Positions 34,492 to 41,767 of a stretch of 64,000 bases of DNA are shown piece after piece. Where the stretch lies: assembly GCA_035476815.1 (NCBI GenBank), contig DATILD010000017.1, positions 6,382 to 70,381 of the forward strand. Direction: 5' to 3'. Position 1 is the stretch's first letter; each line of letters starts with the position of its first letter. The notes under the pieces were generated by a model that searched no databases, was not told the origin of the DNA, and saw nothing but the letters and a program-made list of their open reading frames with translations. The position numbers were made by a program, and so were the translations under genes. This stretch comes from Methylibium sp035476815 (GTDB taxonomy: Bacteria > Pseudomonadota > Gammaproteobacteria > Burkholderiales > Burkholderiaceae_C).

Positions 34492-34672
34492 CGTCCGTTG
34501 CGTCCGCGGGGGCCTTGGTTTCCCTGTTCCGATGCTCGTATGAGCAAGGGCTTGGAACATCGCTCGGCTGGTGTGATCGTCTCGCGTCAGATGAACCCGA
34601 GGCCTTGCTGACCTCGCCCACCTGAACCCCACGGTTCGGGAATGCGGCTCCCGGTTCGCGGCGGACACCTTT
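34492..34672 (+). ncRNA. ssrS: 6S RNA
   Basis: About 180 bases between zapA and the EVE gene. GTCCGC (34502-34507) can pair with GCGGAC (34661-34666) to close the long rod. The 3' half reads CACCTGAACCCCACGGTTCGGG, like the E. coli 6S CACCUUGAACCAAGGGUUCAAGG segment, followed by a CGCGGCGGAC stretch like its CUGCGGCGGC. A TACACT at 34481-34486 fits the -10 box. 6S RNA mimics an open promoter and binds the sigma-70 holoenzyme. Ends are approximate. Confidence 0.82.
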
Positions 34673-34695
34673 CCCCTGCCGCCCGCCCTCCCCGC

Positions 34696-35166
34696 ATGGC
34701 CCACTGGCTGATGAAGTCCGAGCCCGACGAGGTCTCGATCGACGACCTCGCGTCCGCGCCTCGGCACACCCTGCCCTGGACCGGCGTGCGCAACTACCAG
34801 GCGCGCAATTTCATGCGCGACGCGATGCGCGTCGGCGACGGCGTGCTGTTCTATCACTCGTCCTGCCCGCAGCCGGGCATCGCCGGTCTGGCCGAGGTGG
34901 TGTCGGGCCCGCTCACCGACGCCACGCAGTTCGACCCGGCGAGCCCGTACTTCGACCCGAAGGCCACGCCCGAGGCGCCGCGCTGGATCGGCGTCGACGT
35001 GCGGCTGCTGCGCAAGACCCGGTTGCTGCCGCTGGCCGAGCTGCGCGCCGCGCCCGAACTCGCCAGCCTGCGCATCCTGCAGCGCGGCAACCGCCTGTCG
35101 ATCACGCCGGTGACCGAGGCCGAGTGGCGCGCGGTGCTCGCGCGCCTCGACGCACCCGGATGCTGA
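34696..35166 (+). CDS. EVE domain protein
   Basis: 156 residues, a single EVE (PUA-like) domain: HWLMKSEPDEVSIDDL, WTGVRNYQARNFMRDAMRVGDGVLFYHS, and the closing LSITPVTEAEW. EVE domains read modified bases; this short stand-alone type (thymocyte nuclear protein 1-like) is widespread in proteobacteria. ATG 34696 starts the domain. Its stop overlaps the next start. Located directly behind 6S RNA. Confidence 0.92.
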   Translation: MAHWLMKSEPDEVSIDDLASAPRHTLPWTGVRNYQARNFMRDAMRVGDGVLFYHSSCPQPGIAGLAEVVSGPLTDATQFDPASPYFDPKATPEAPRWIGVDVRLLRKTRLLPLAELRAAPELASLRILQRGNRLSITPVTEAEWRAVLARLDAPGC

Positions 35167-35969
35167 GCCCGGCACTGATCGCCGGCCTGCTGCTGCTCGG
35201 CAGTGGCGCCGGCTTCCTGGCCGGGCTGCTGGGCATCGGCGGCGGCATGATCCTGGTGCCCTTCATCGTGCTGCTGCTCGAGCACCAGGGCTTCCCGCCG
35301 GCGCTGCTGGTGAAGATCGCGGTCGCGACCTCGCTGGCGACCATCCTGTTCACCTCGGTCTCGTCGGTGCGCGCCCACCACGCGCGCGGGGCGGTGCGCT
35401 GGAAGGTCGTGGGCGGGTTGGCGCCGGGCATCGTCGCGGGCTCGCTGCTGGGCGCGCAGGTCGCGGGCGCGCTGCCGGCCGGTCTGTTGACGCTGGTGTT
35501 CGCCGGCTTCGTCGGCTACTCGGCGACGCAGATGCTGGTCGACCGCAAGCCGCAGCCGGGGCGGCAACTGCCGGGCACGGCCGGGCTGCTGGGCATGGGC
35601 GGCGTGATCGGCGGCGTGTCGGCGCTGGTCGGCGCCGGCGGCGCCTTCCTGTCGGTGCCCTTCATGACCTGGTGCAACCTGTCGATCCACCTGGCGGTCG
35701 GCACCGCCGCCGCGCTCGGCTTTCCGATCGCGCTGGCCGGGACGGCCGGGTACATGTTGGCGGGCCAGCACCTCGACGGCCTGCCGCCCGGGCTGCTGGG
35801 CTATGTCTACCTGCCGGCGCTGGCGGTGATCGCGACCGCCAGCATGCTGACCGCGCCGCTCGGCGCGCGCGTCTCGCATGCGCTCGACGTGGCACAACTC
35901 AGGCGCGTGTTCGCGCTGCTGCTCTACGGGGTCGCCGGCTGGATGCTGTGGCGCGCCGTGCGCCACTGA
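35160..35969 (+). CDS. TSUP family transporter (TauE/SafE-like)
   Basis: 269 residues with about eight membrane helices. The TSUP repeat appears twice: FLAGLLGIGGGMILVPFIVL near the N-terminus and GVSALVGAGGAFLSVPFMTW in the middle. Family members export or import sulfite, sulfonates or other small anions. ATG 35160 overlaps the end of the EVE gene (7 bases). Substrate unknown. Confidence 0.9.
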   Translation: MLSPALIAGLLLLGSGAGFLAGLLGIGGGMILVPFIVLLLEHQGFPPALLVKIAVATSLATILFTSVSSVRAHHARGAVRWKVVGGLAPGIVAGSLLGAQVAGALPAGLLTLVFAGFVGYSATQMLVDRKPQPGRQLPGTAGLLGMGGVIGGVSALVGAGGAFLSVPFMTWCNLSIHLAVGTAAALGFPIALAGTAGYMLAGQHLDGLPPGLLGYVYLPALAVIATASMLTAPLGARVSHALDVAQLRRVFALLLYGVAGWMLWRAVRH

Positions 35970-36000
35970 GCGCCCCCAGGGCCGGGCTGCGCCCAGCCCG

Positions 36001-36047
36001 CCCCCCGCGGGGGTCAAGGAAACTTGGGGCGGCCCGGCGTTTCCTTG
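36001..36047. repeat. stem-loop repeat with conserved 15-base loop, copy 1
   Basis: CAAGGAAAC (36015-36023) and GTTTCCTTG (36039-36047) pair perfectly around TTGGGGCGGCCCGGC; the neighbouring CCCCCGCGGGGG (36002-36013) is itself a palindrome. The reverse complement of the same 15-base loop and the same CCCCCGCGGGGGGC module recur at 61451-61501 with a different stem. It lies between convergent genes and may work as a bidirectional terminator. Confidence 0.8.
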
Positions 36048-36051
36048 AGAG

Positions 36052-37071
36052 TCAGGACGCCGGCGCGCCGAACGCGATGCTGGCCAGCGCCACGCGGTTG
36101 CCGCCGCGTCCGCGTGCCTGGGCGAGTGCCGCCTCGGCCGCGTGCAGCAGGCCGGCCTGGGTCTGCGACGTGTGCGGGAAGCTCGCGACCCCCATCGACA
36201 CGGTGAAGCGCAGCGCCTCGCCGCCGACCGGCACGAGCTGGGTTGCGCATTGCCGGCGCAGGCCCTCCATGCGCGAATGCGCGGTGGCCAGGCCGACGCC
36301 CGACAGCAACACCGCGAAACGCTCGCCGTCGATGCGGCAGGGCGCGTCCATCGCGCGCGTGTTGCTGCGCAGCAGGCGCCCCAGCGCCTCGATCACACGC
36401 TCGCGTCCGGCCGCGTCGTGCGGCGCGCTGCCCTCGGGCGGTGGATCGACGACGACGCACACCACCGCGAACTCGCGGTGCTCGCGCAGCGACAGGTCGA
36501 CCTCGCGGCGCAGGAACTCGTCGAACTGGTCGCGCTGCACCAGCCGCGCCGCCGGTTCGCGACTGCCGCGGCCCTCGACCTCGGCACGCAAGGACTCGTT
36601 GGCCTGCTGCTGCTGCTCGAGCTGGGTGAGCGCGGCCCGCAGCGCCGCGCTGCGCTCGCGCATCGGTCCGGCGTCGGCCCACAGGCCGAGCAGCGACCGG
36701 CTGCCGTCGGCGCCCGGCGGCAACGCGACACGCACCGCCTCCAGGTCGCGACGGACGCCGCCGACCTCGATCTGGTGCTCGGCCGTCACCGGCCGGCTGG
36801 ACGCGATGGCCGACTGGTCGGCGGCCCGCAGCATCGCGGCCTGCACATGCGGCAGCAGGTCGGCGTCGCTGAGGCCGCGTGCGGTGTCGGGAGCCAGGCC
36901 GAACAGCGCGTGGCCGCGCGGGCTCAGCTGCAGGTAGCGGCCGTCGGCGTCCTTGAGCCACCACACCACCCCGAGCGCTTCCAACGCGCCGAGCAAGGCG
37001 ATATCGACACCGTCGGGGAGCTCGGCGTCAGGGATGAAGCTGGCATTCATGAGCGAGGCCGTGCCGTACAT
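36052..37071 (-). CDS. PAS-GGDEF protein with a degenerate active site
   Basis: 339 residues. Residues about 20-130 look like a PAS sensor (VVWWLKDADGRYLQLSPRGHALFG). A short coiled coil (about 140-170) leads to a GGDEF domain; the signature is changed to DGERF (residues 248-252), and the rest reads FTVSMGVASFPHTSQTQAGLLHAAEAALAQA. Loss of the GG and acidic pair predicts no cyclase activity, so it may be a c-di-GMP or GTP-binding effector or a protein-interaction module. Start could be ATG 37071 or ATG 37050. Tail to tail with the TSUP gene. Confidence 0.8.
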   Translation of the reverse strand: MYGTASLMNASFIPDAELPDGVDIALLGALEALGVVWWLKDADGRYLQLSPRGHALFGLAPDTARGLSDADLLPHVQAAMLRAADQSAIASSRPVTAEHQIEVGGVRRDLEAVRVALPPGADGSRSLLGLWADAGPMRERSAALRAALTQLEQQQQANESLRAEVEGRGSREPAARLVQRDQFDEFLRREVDLSLREHREFAVVCVVVDPPPEGSAPHDAAGRERVIEALGRLLRSNTRAMDAPCRIDGERFAVLLSGVGLATAHSRMEGLRRQCATQLVPVGGEALRFTVSMGVASFPHTSQTQAGLLHAAEAALAQARGRGGNRVALASIAFGAPAS

Positions 37072-37156
37072 CGCATCGCGGTCCTGTTCAAACCATGATA
37101 GCCCGCGGCCCGATGGGCGGCCCCCATGCTTGGCACCGACCCACCATGATTGAAGG

Positions 37157-38431
37157 TCACCCGATCGGCCGCTGCAGGCTGCGCTCGACCTGACCGGTCA
37201 GACGCTCGAAGCGCTCGAGCGCCTGCTCGCTCGCGCCGGCCAGCCGCAACCGGCCCTCGGTGCTGCCGGCACGCGCCGCGGCGGCCAGCAACACCGGCCA
37301 GTCCGCCAACGCCTCGTCGAGTGCCGCGCGCAACTCCGGCCCGGCCAGCGGTGCGGCCTGCAGCGTCGCGAGCGCGGCATCGACCTCGGCCGCGGTGGCC
37401 GCGGCGGCGTCGCGCGCGAGGCCCGCCGCGGGCTCGGGCAGCAGCACGGCGAACAAGGCCTCCTTGGCGAGGCGTTGGCTGAGCATGCGCTGGCGTCCGG
37501 CCAGATTGATGATGCGCAGGCTGGGCGCCGCACCGGCCTGCTCCAGCGCGGCGGTCAGGGTGTCGGCGGCCTGCAGCAAGGCCTCGGCCCGGGCGTCCAG
37601 CGGCAGCAGGCGCTCGACCCGCGGCGTCTCGTCGAGCGCCGCGCGCAGCGCCGCCCAGGCGCCCAGCACGCCGTCCAGCAGATCGCCGAAAGTGGCCTTG
37701 GACAGGAGCTTGCCCAGCTGCTCGATGCGCTCGTCCAGTTGTGCAACCGCCCGCTGCTGCCGAGCCAGCGCCGCCTCGGCGTCGCAGCCCGCGGCCCGCA
37801 GCGCAAACAGCTGGACCAGCCGCTGCGACAGCATGCGCAGCTGGCCGGCGCGGTTGACGCCGGCCGCCTCCTGGGCGGCGTCGATCAGCTGCTGCGCGAA
37901 CTGGCCGATGCGCAGCTTGGCCTGCATCGCACTCGAGCGCAGCAGGCGAAAGGCCTCGTCCTCCGGCACCTGACGGGCCAGCATCAGCAGCCCCTTGGCG
38001 CGGTCGACCAGCTTGCGCTCCTCGAAGCGGTGGCCGAGCTCGTCGAGCGCCTCGCGCAGCCCGCGCTCGCGGCGAAAGCGCGCCTGTGCGAGCTGGATCA
38101 GCGGCCGCAGCCGCGCCGGCGCGTAGCCTTGCACCACCCAGGCCTGGACGCCGGCGTCGAGGGCCCGCTCCATCGTCTCGACACCACCGTCCTGCGCGAA
38201 GGCGAGCACCGGGGCCGGCTGGGTCGCATGCAGCAGTTCGAGGGCACGGAACAGCGCCTCGTCGGCCGGTTGGGCCCAGCAGACCAGCAGATCGGGCGAC
38301 TGGCGCACCGCCTCCTGCACCAGCTTGTCGCACGCCACCGCACCAAGGACGTGAATGCCGGCCGCACGCAGGTCGGCGCAGAGGTCGGGAGCCTGGGGGT
38401 CGGCGCCGGGGTACAGGAGGACGGAGATCAC
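37157..38431 (-). CDS. ANTAR-domain antiterminator with tandem PilJ-type nitrate-sensor repeats
   Basis: 424 residues. Residues 1-115 resemble a pseudo-receiver domain; 122-185 an ANTAR RNA-binding domain (LVDRAKGLLMLARQVPEDEAFRLLRSSAM). Two copies of a PilJ/NarX-like helical unit follow, each with RMLSQRL (199-205 and 315-321), resembling the nitrate-binding P-box helix of NarX and the NIT-type sensors. ANTAR proteins such as NasR and NasT relieve transcription attenuation of nitrate genes. Divergent from narK, whose leader holds matching hairpins. GTG 38431 is chosen because the fold begins there; its ribosome site is weak and an upstream TTG or CTG is possible. Confidence 0.8.
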   Translation of the reverse strand: MISVLLYPGADPQAPDLCADLRAAGIHVLGAVACDKLVQEAVRQSPDLLVCWAQPADEALFRALELLHATQPAPVLAFAQDGGVETMERALDAGVQAWVVQGYAPARLRPLIQLAQARFRRERGLREALDELGHRFEERKLVDRAKGLLMLARQVPEDEAFRLLRSSAMQAKLRIGQFAQQLIDAAQEAAGVNRAGQLRMLSQRLVQLFALRAAGCDAEAALARQQRAVAQLDERIEQLGKLLSKATFGDLLDGVLGAWAALRAALDETPRVERLLPLDARAEALLQAADTLTAALEQAGAAPSLRIINLAGRQRMLSQRLAKEALFAVLLPEPAAGLARDAAAATAAEVDAALATLQAAPLAGPELRAALDEALADWPVLLAAAARAGSTEGRLRLAGASEQALERFERLTGQVERSLQRPIG

Positions 38432-38512
38432 GCGCGCAGGCTCGCTCGACAGAGGGGAAACAAGGGACAGGCGCGCAGCATAGACCAGCCCCGGGGACGC
38501 CGCGGCGGACCG

Positions 38513-38528
38513 TGGCACGGATGCTGCT
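38513..38528 (+). promoter_or_regulatory. sigma-54 type promoter of narK
   Basis: TGGCACGGATGCTGCT matches TGGCAC-N5-TTGCW with one change, and GG-N10-GC spacing is exact (GG 38514-38515, GC 38526-38527). Transcription would start near 38539, about 117 bases before the narK ATG. No clear NtrC palindrome was found upstream. Confidence 0.7.
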
Positions 38529-38537
38529 ATGCAACAC

Positions 38538-38601
38538 CCGGGCGCGCTGCGGCGCCCGGACCGGCATGCACGCCCGGTCCTGCGCACATCGGCGTGCGCA
38601 G
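38538..38601 (+). promoter_or_regulatory. tandem hexaloop hairpins in the narK leader (candidate ANTAR target)
   Basis: Hairpin 1: CCGGGCGC (38538-38545) pairs with GCGCCCGG (38552-38559), loop GCTGCG. Hairpin 3: CTGCGCAC (38580-38587) pairs with GTGCGCAG (38594-38601), loop ATCGGC, with A at loop position 1 and G at 4 as in ANTAR targets. A competing hairpin GGACCGG/CCGGTCC lies between. A further GC-rich hairpin at about 38615-38640 could be the terminator, though no U run is seen. Confidence 0.55.
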
Positions 38602-38655
38602 CTTCGTGCCTTTGGATGGCGCCCGTCGGGCCGCCGTCCCCATGCCTGAAGCCCT

Positions 38656-39954
38656 ATGCACGCCGCCGCCCGCCCCGGATCATTCAAGACTTTTGCCGCC
38701 GCCGGCCACTGGCCGACGCTGTTCGCGGCCTTCCTCTATTTCGATTTCTGCTTCGCCATCTGGGTGCTGAACGGCGCGATGGCGCCCTTCATCAGCGAGA
38801 CCTACGGCCTGAACGCGGCCCAGAAGGGCTTCATGGTGTCGGTGCCGATCCTGGCCGGTGCGCTGATGCGCTTCCCGCTCGGCGTGCTGTCGCAGTACAT
38901 CGGCCGCAAGAACGCGGCGATGGTCGAGATGGCCTTGATCATCGCCGCGCTCGCCTTCGGCTTCCTGTTCGTCGACAGCTACGACGGCGTGTTGGCGATG
39001 GGCGTGCTGCTCGGCATCGCCGGCGCGAGCTTCGGCGTCGCGCTCAGCCTGGGCAGCGGCTGGTACCCGCCCAAGTACAAGGGTCTGGCGATGGGCATCG
39101 CCGGTGCCGGCAACTCGGGCACGGTGCTGGCGGTGCTGCTCGCCCCGCCGCTGGCCCAGGCCTACGGCTGGCAGACGGTCTACGGCCTGGCCGCCGGCAC
39201 CATGCTGCTGCCGATGGCGGTGATGTGGTTCTGCGCCAAGGAGCCGCCGGACCGCGAGCACCAGACGCTGCGCGAGCATGTGTCCTGCCTGTTCGAGAAG
39301 GACGGCTGGGCCTTCAGCCTGATCTACATCGTCACCTTCGGCGGCTTCATCGGGCTGGCGAGCTTCCTGCCGACCTACTTCCACGACCAGTTCGGCGTCA
39401 CCAAGGTGCAGGCCGGGCAGCTCACCATGCTCGCGACGCTGATGGGCTCGGCGGTGCGGGTGCTCGGCGGCTGGATCTCGGACCGCGTCGGCGGCATCGC
39501 CACGTTGTCGGGCGTGCTGTGCGCGGTCGCCGTCACGCTGGCGGCCTGCGGCTTCGCCGGCGCGTCGCTGGTGGTGACGACGCTGCTCTTCATGCTCTGC
39601 TTCGCCGCGCTGGGTGCCGGCAACGGCGCGCTGTTCCAGCTCGTGCCGCTGCGCTGGCCGCTGGCCACCGCGGTGGCCGGCTCGATGATCGGCGAGGTCG
39701 GCGCGCTCGGCGGCGGCTTCCTGCCCAACGCGATGGGCCTGTCGAAGCAGTACAGCGGCAGCTACCTGTGGGGCTTCCTGTCCTTCACCGTGCTGGCGCT
39801 GGCGATGCTGGCGATGCTGCGGGTGATGCAGATCCGCTGGACCCGCACCTGGGCGGAGAAGGGCGGCAAGGCGCGCGGCACGCCGACCGCGGCGGACTTC
39901 ACCGAGGGCGAGGTCCAGCGCGTCGCCCGGGCGCAACCCAAGGCGGCCTCATGA
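38656..39954 (+). CDS. nitrate/nitrite transporter (NarK/NasA-type MFS)
   Basis: 432 residues, 12 membrane helices. Major facilitator family, nitrate porter group: FAIWVLNGAMAPFISETYG, RFPLGVLSQYIGRKNAAM, GIAGASFGVALSLGSGWYPPKYKGLAMGIAGAGNSG (nitrate signature of Gly-rich helix 5) and the second Gly-rich stretch GAGNGALFQLVPLRWP in helix 11. Takes up nitrate for the reductases encoded downstream. Has its own sigma-54-type promoter and structured leader. The kinase/phosphatase gene converges on it with about 11 bases between. Confidence 0.93.
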   Translation: MHAAARPGSFKTFAAAGHWPTLFAAFLYFDFCFAIWVLNGAMAPFISETYGLNAAQKGFMVSVPILAGALMRFPLGVLSQYIGRKNAAMVEMALIIAALAFGFLFVDSYDGVLAMGVLLGIAGASFGVALSLGSGWYPPKYKGLAMGIAGAGNSGTVLAVLLAPPLAQAYGWQTVYGLAAGTMLLPMAVMWFCAKEPPDREHQTLREHVSCLFEKDGWAFSLIYIVTFGGFIGLASFLPTYFHDQFGVTKVQAGQLTMLATLMGSAVRVLGGWISDRVGGIATLSGVLCAVAVTLAACGFAGASLVVTTLLFMLCFAALGAGNGALFQLVPLRWPLATAVAGSMIGEVGALGGGFLPNAMGLSKQYSGSYLWGFLSFTVLALAMLAMLRVMQIRWTRTWAEKGGKARGTPTAADFTEGEVQRVARAQPKAAS

Positions 39955-39965
39955 ACCACCGGTCG

Positions 39966-41684
39966 TCAGCGCGGCAGGAACAGCAGCCACACCACCAGCA
40001 GCGCGTTGAAGAGCAGCGAGACCACCAGGCCCGCCTTCAACAGCGCCGCCGGGTCACGCTGGATCAGCGGCGTGGCGGGCGGCGCGGCCAGCACGCGCGA
40101 GGCGCCGCGCTCGAGCGCGAGCAGCAGCTCTTCGGCCGTCTCGAAGCGGTGGTGCGCATCGCGCGCGACGGCCTTGGCGAGCAGGTGGTCCAGCCAGATC
40201 GGCACGTCGGGCCGCAGCCGCGAAGCGGGCGCCGGGTCCTGGCGGTAGCGGCCGGTCTGGTAGGGCTCGATCTCGCCATAGGGCAGCCGGCCGGTGAGCC
40301 AGCGGTAGAGCGTGACGCCGAGGGCGTAGAGGTCGCTGCCGGCATCGGCCGAGGCGCCGTCCCACTGCTCGGGGTTGATGTAGCTCGGCGTGCCGGCATG
40401 CAGCTCGCGTTGCGCGGCCGGTTCGCGGCCCGACAGCGCGACGCCGAGGTCGAGGATGCGCCAGCGACCGTCGTCGCCGCGGTGCAGGTTGGCGGGCTTG
40501 ATGTCGCGGTGGATCACGCCGTAGCGGTGCAGCCGTCCGAGCGCCTTGGCGACCTGGATGGCAGCCTCGATCACGTCGGCCACCGCCGCGGGCGTCGGGG
40601 CAACGAGCATCTGCTCGAGCGTGTGCCCGCCATGCCAGTCGAACACGCTGTAGAGCGCGCTCGGCTCGGTGAGCTCGTGCACGCGCACGAAGCCCGGGTC
40701 TTCGGTGCCCGCGCCGCGGCGCGGGCCGACGTAGCGCTCGGTCAGGCGCAGGCCCAGCCAGGCCTCGTGGGCGAGCATCGCGCGCTCCTCGGGGTCGCTG
40801 GCGCGCGACTCGTGCAGGGTCTTGATCGCGACCAGCCGGCGCTCCGCGTCGCGCGCCTGGTAGAGCCGGTGCACGCCGGTGTCGGCGACCAGCGCGGTGA
40901 TCGCGTAGCCGTCGAGCAGGTCGCCGACCTTCAGGCGCGCCGGCACCGGCAGGCGACGGCCGCGCAGCAGCTCGTCCTCGAGCCGACCGGCGTCCAGCCC
41001 GCGCACGCGGATCACCAGCGCGGTGGCGTTGTCCTGGCTGCCGGCGGCGAGCGCCGCGTCGACCAGCGCCTCGCTCGCCGCCTGCGGGTCGCCCTCGCGC
41101 AGCAGCGCCGCCAGGCGCTCGGCGCCGAGCACGCCATGCACCCCGTCGGTGCTGAGCAGGAACAGGTCGCCGACCTGCAGCTCGCCCTGCGCGTAGTCGA
41201 TGCGCACCGCGTCGTCGAGACCGATCGCGCGCGTCAGCCGGCTCTGGAAGTCGATCTGCTCGAAGCGGTGGTCGTGGGTCAGCTGCATCAGCTCGTCGCC
41301 ACGCAGCCGCCAGGCGCGGCTGTCGCCGACATGGGCGATGGTGACGCCGTGGCCCTCGAGCGCGAGCGCGGTCAGCGTCGTCATCGCCGTGTCGCCGCCC
41401 TTGCCGGCGCGGCCGTTGTGCGCCGCCAGCCAGGCGTTCTGGGCGCCGACCAGGCGGTCGAACACCACGGTGGTCTCCCAGGTCGCCGGCGCGCCGAAGA
41501 AGTCCGCCAGCAGGCTCATCACCGTGGTCTGCGCCGCCTCGCGGCCGCGGCCGCCGCCCGAGACGCCGTCGGCGATCGCCGCCACCAGCCCGCGACCCGG
41601 CTCGCGCAGCGCACCGGCGAAGTCCTCGTTGTGCTCGCGCGTACCGCGCCGGCTCGCATGGCCGATCTCGACATCGAAACTCAT
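39966..41684 (-). CDS. fused PP2C protein phosphatase / Ser-Thr kinase
   Basis: 572 residues. N-terminal PP2C-type phosphatase (about 5-230): GTREHNEDF, IADGVSGGGRG, HVGDSRAW and SQDNATALVI supply the metal-binding Asp residues. A Hanks-type kinase follows (about 255-515): VAIKTLHE, VIHRDIKPAN (HRD catalytic loop) and LDLGVAL in place of DFG; then a C-terminal membrane helix (LVVSLLFNALLVVWLLFL). Such proteins occur next to nitrate assimilation genes in many betaproteobacteria but their target is not established. Divergent from nirB; its ATG lies 42 bases from the sigma-54 site. Confidence 0.9.
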   Translation of the reverse strand: MSFDVEIGHASRRGTREHNEDFAGALREPGRGLVAAIADGVSGGGRGREAAQTTVMSLLADFFGAPATWETTVVFDRLVGAQNAWLAAHNGRAGKGGDTAMTTLTALALEGHGVTIAHVGDSRAWRLRGDELMQLTHDHRFEQIDFQSRLTRAIGLDDAVRIDYAQGELQVGDLFLLSTDGVHGVLGAERLAALLREGDPQAASEALVDAALAAGSQDNATALVIRVRGLDAGRLEDELLRGRRLPVPARLKVGDLLDGYAITALVADTGVHRLYQARDAERRLVAIKTLHESRASDPEERAMLAHEAWLGLRLTERYVGPRRGAGTEDPGFVRVHELTEPSALYSVFDWHGGHTLEQMLVAPTPAAVADVIEAAIQVAKALGRLHRYGVIHRDIKPANLHRGDDGRWRILDLGVALSGREPAAQRELHAGTPSYINPEQWDGASADAGSDLYALGVTLYRWLTGRLPYGEIEPYQTGRYRQDPAPASRLRPDVPIWLDHLLAKAVARDAHHRFETAEELLLALERGASRVLAAPPATPLIQRDPAALLKAGLVVSLLFNALLVVWLLFLPR

Positions 41685-41725
41685 CGCGCCATTGTCACCG
41701 GCCCGTCCGCGCTGTCGGCGATGGT

Positions 41726-41741
41726 TGGCACCCGCTTTGCT
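41726..41741 (+). promoter_or_regulatory. sigma-54 type promoter of the nirB operon
   Basis: TGGCACCCGCTTTGCT fits TGGCAC-N5-TTGCW with no mismatch, and GG-N10-GC spacing is exact. Start site would be near 41753, giving a very short leader with AGGAG just before the nirB ATG at 41768. Suggests NtrC-dependent expression under nitrogen limitation. Confidence 0.8.
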
Positions 41742-41767
41742 ATGAACCGCTCGATCAGGAGCCTCGC

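Noticed and set aside
38615..38641. GC-rich hairpin before narK as a classical terminator
   Set aside because: The stem is strong but no U run follows, so it is mentioned only as a possible part of the attenuation system.
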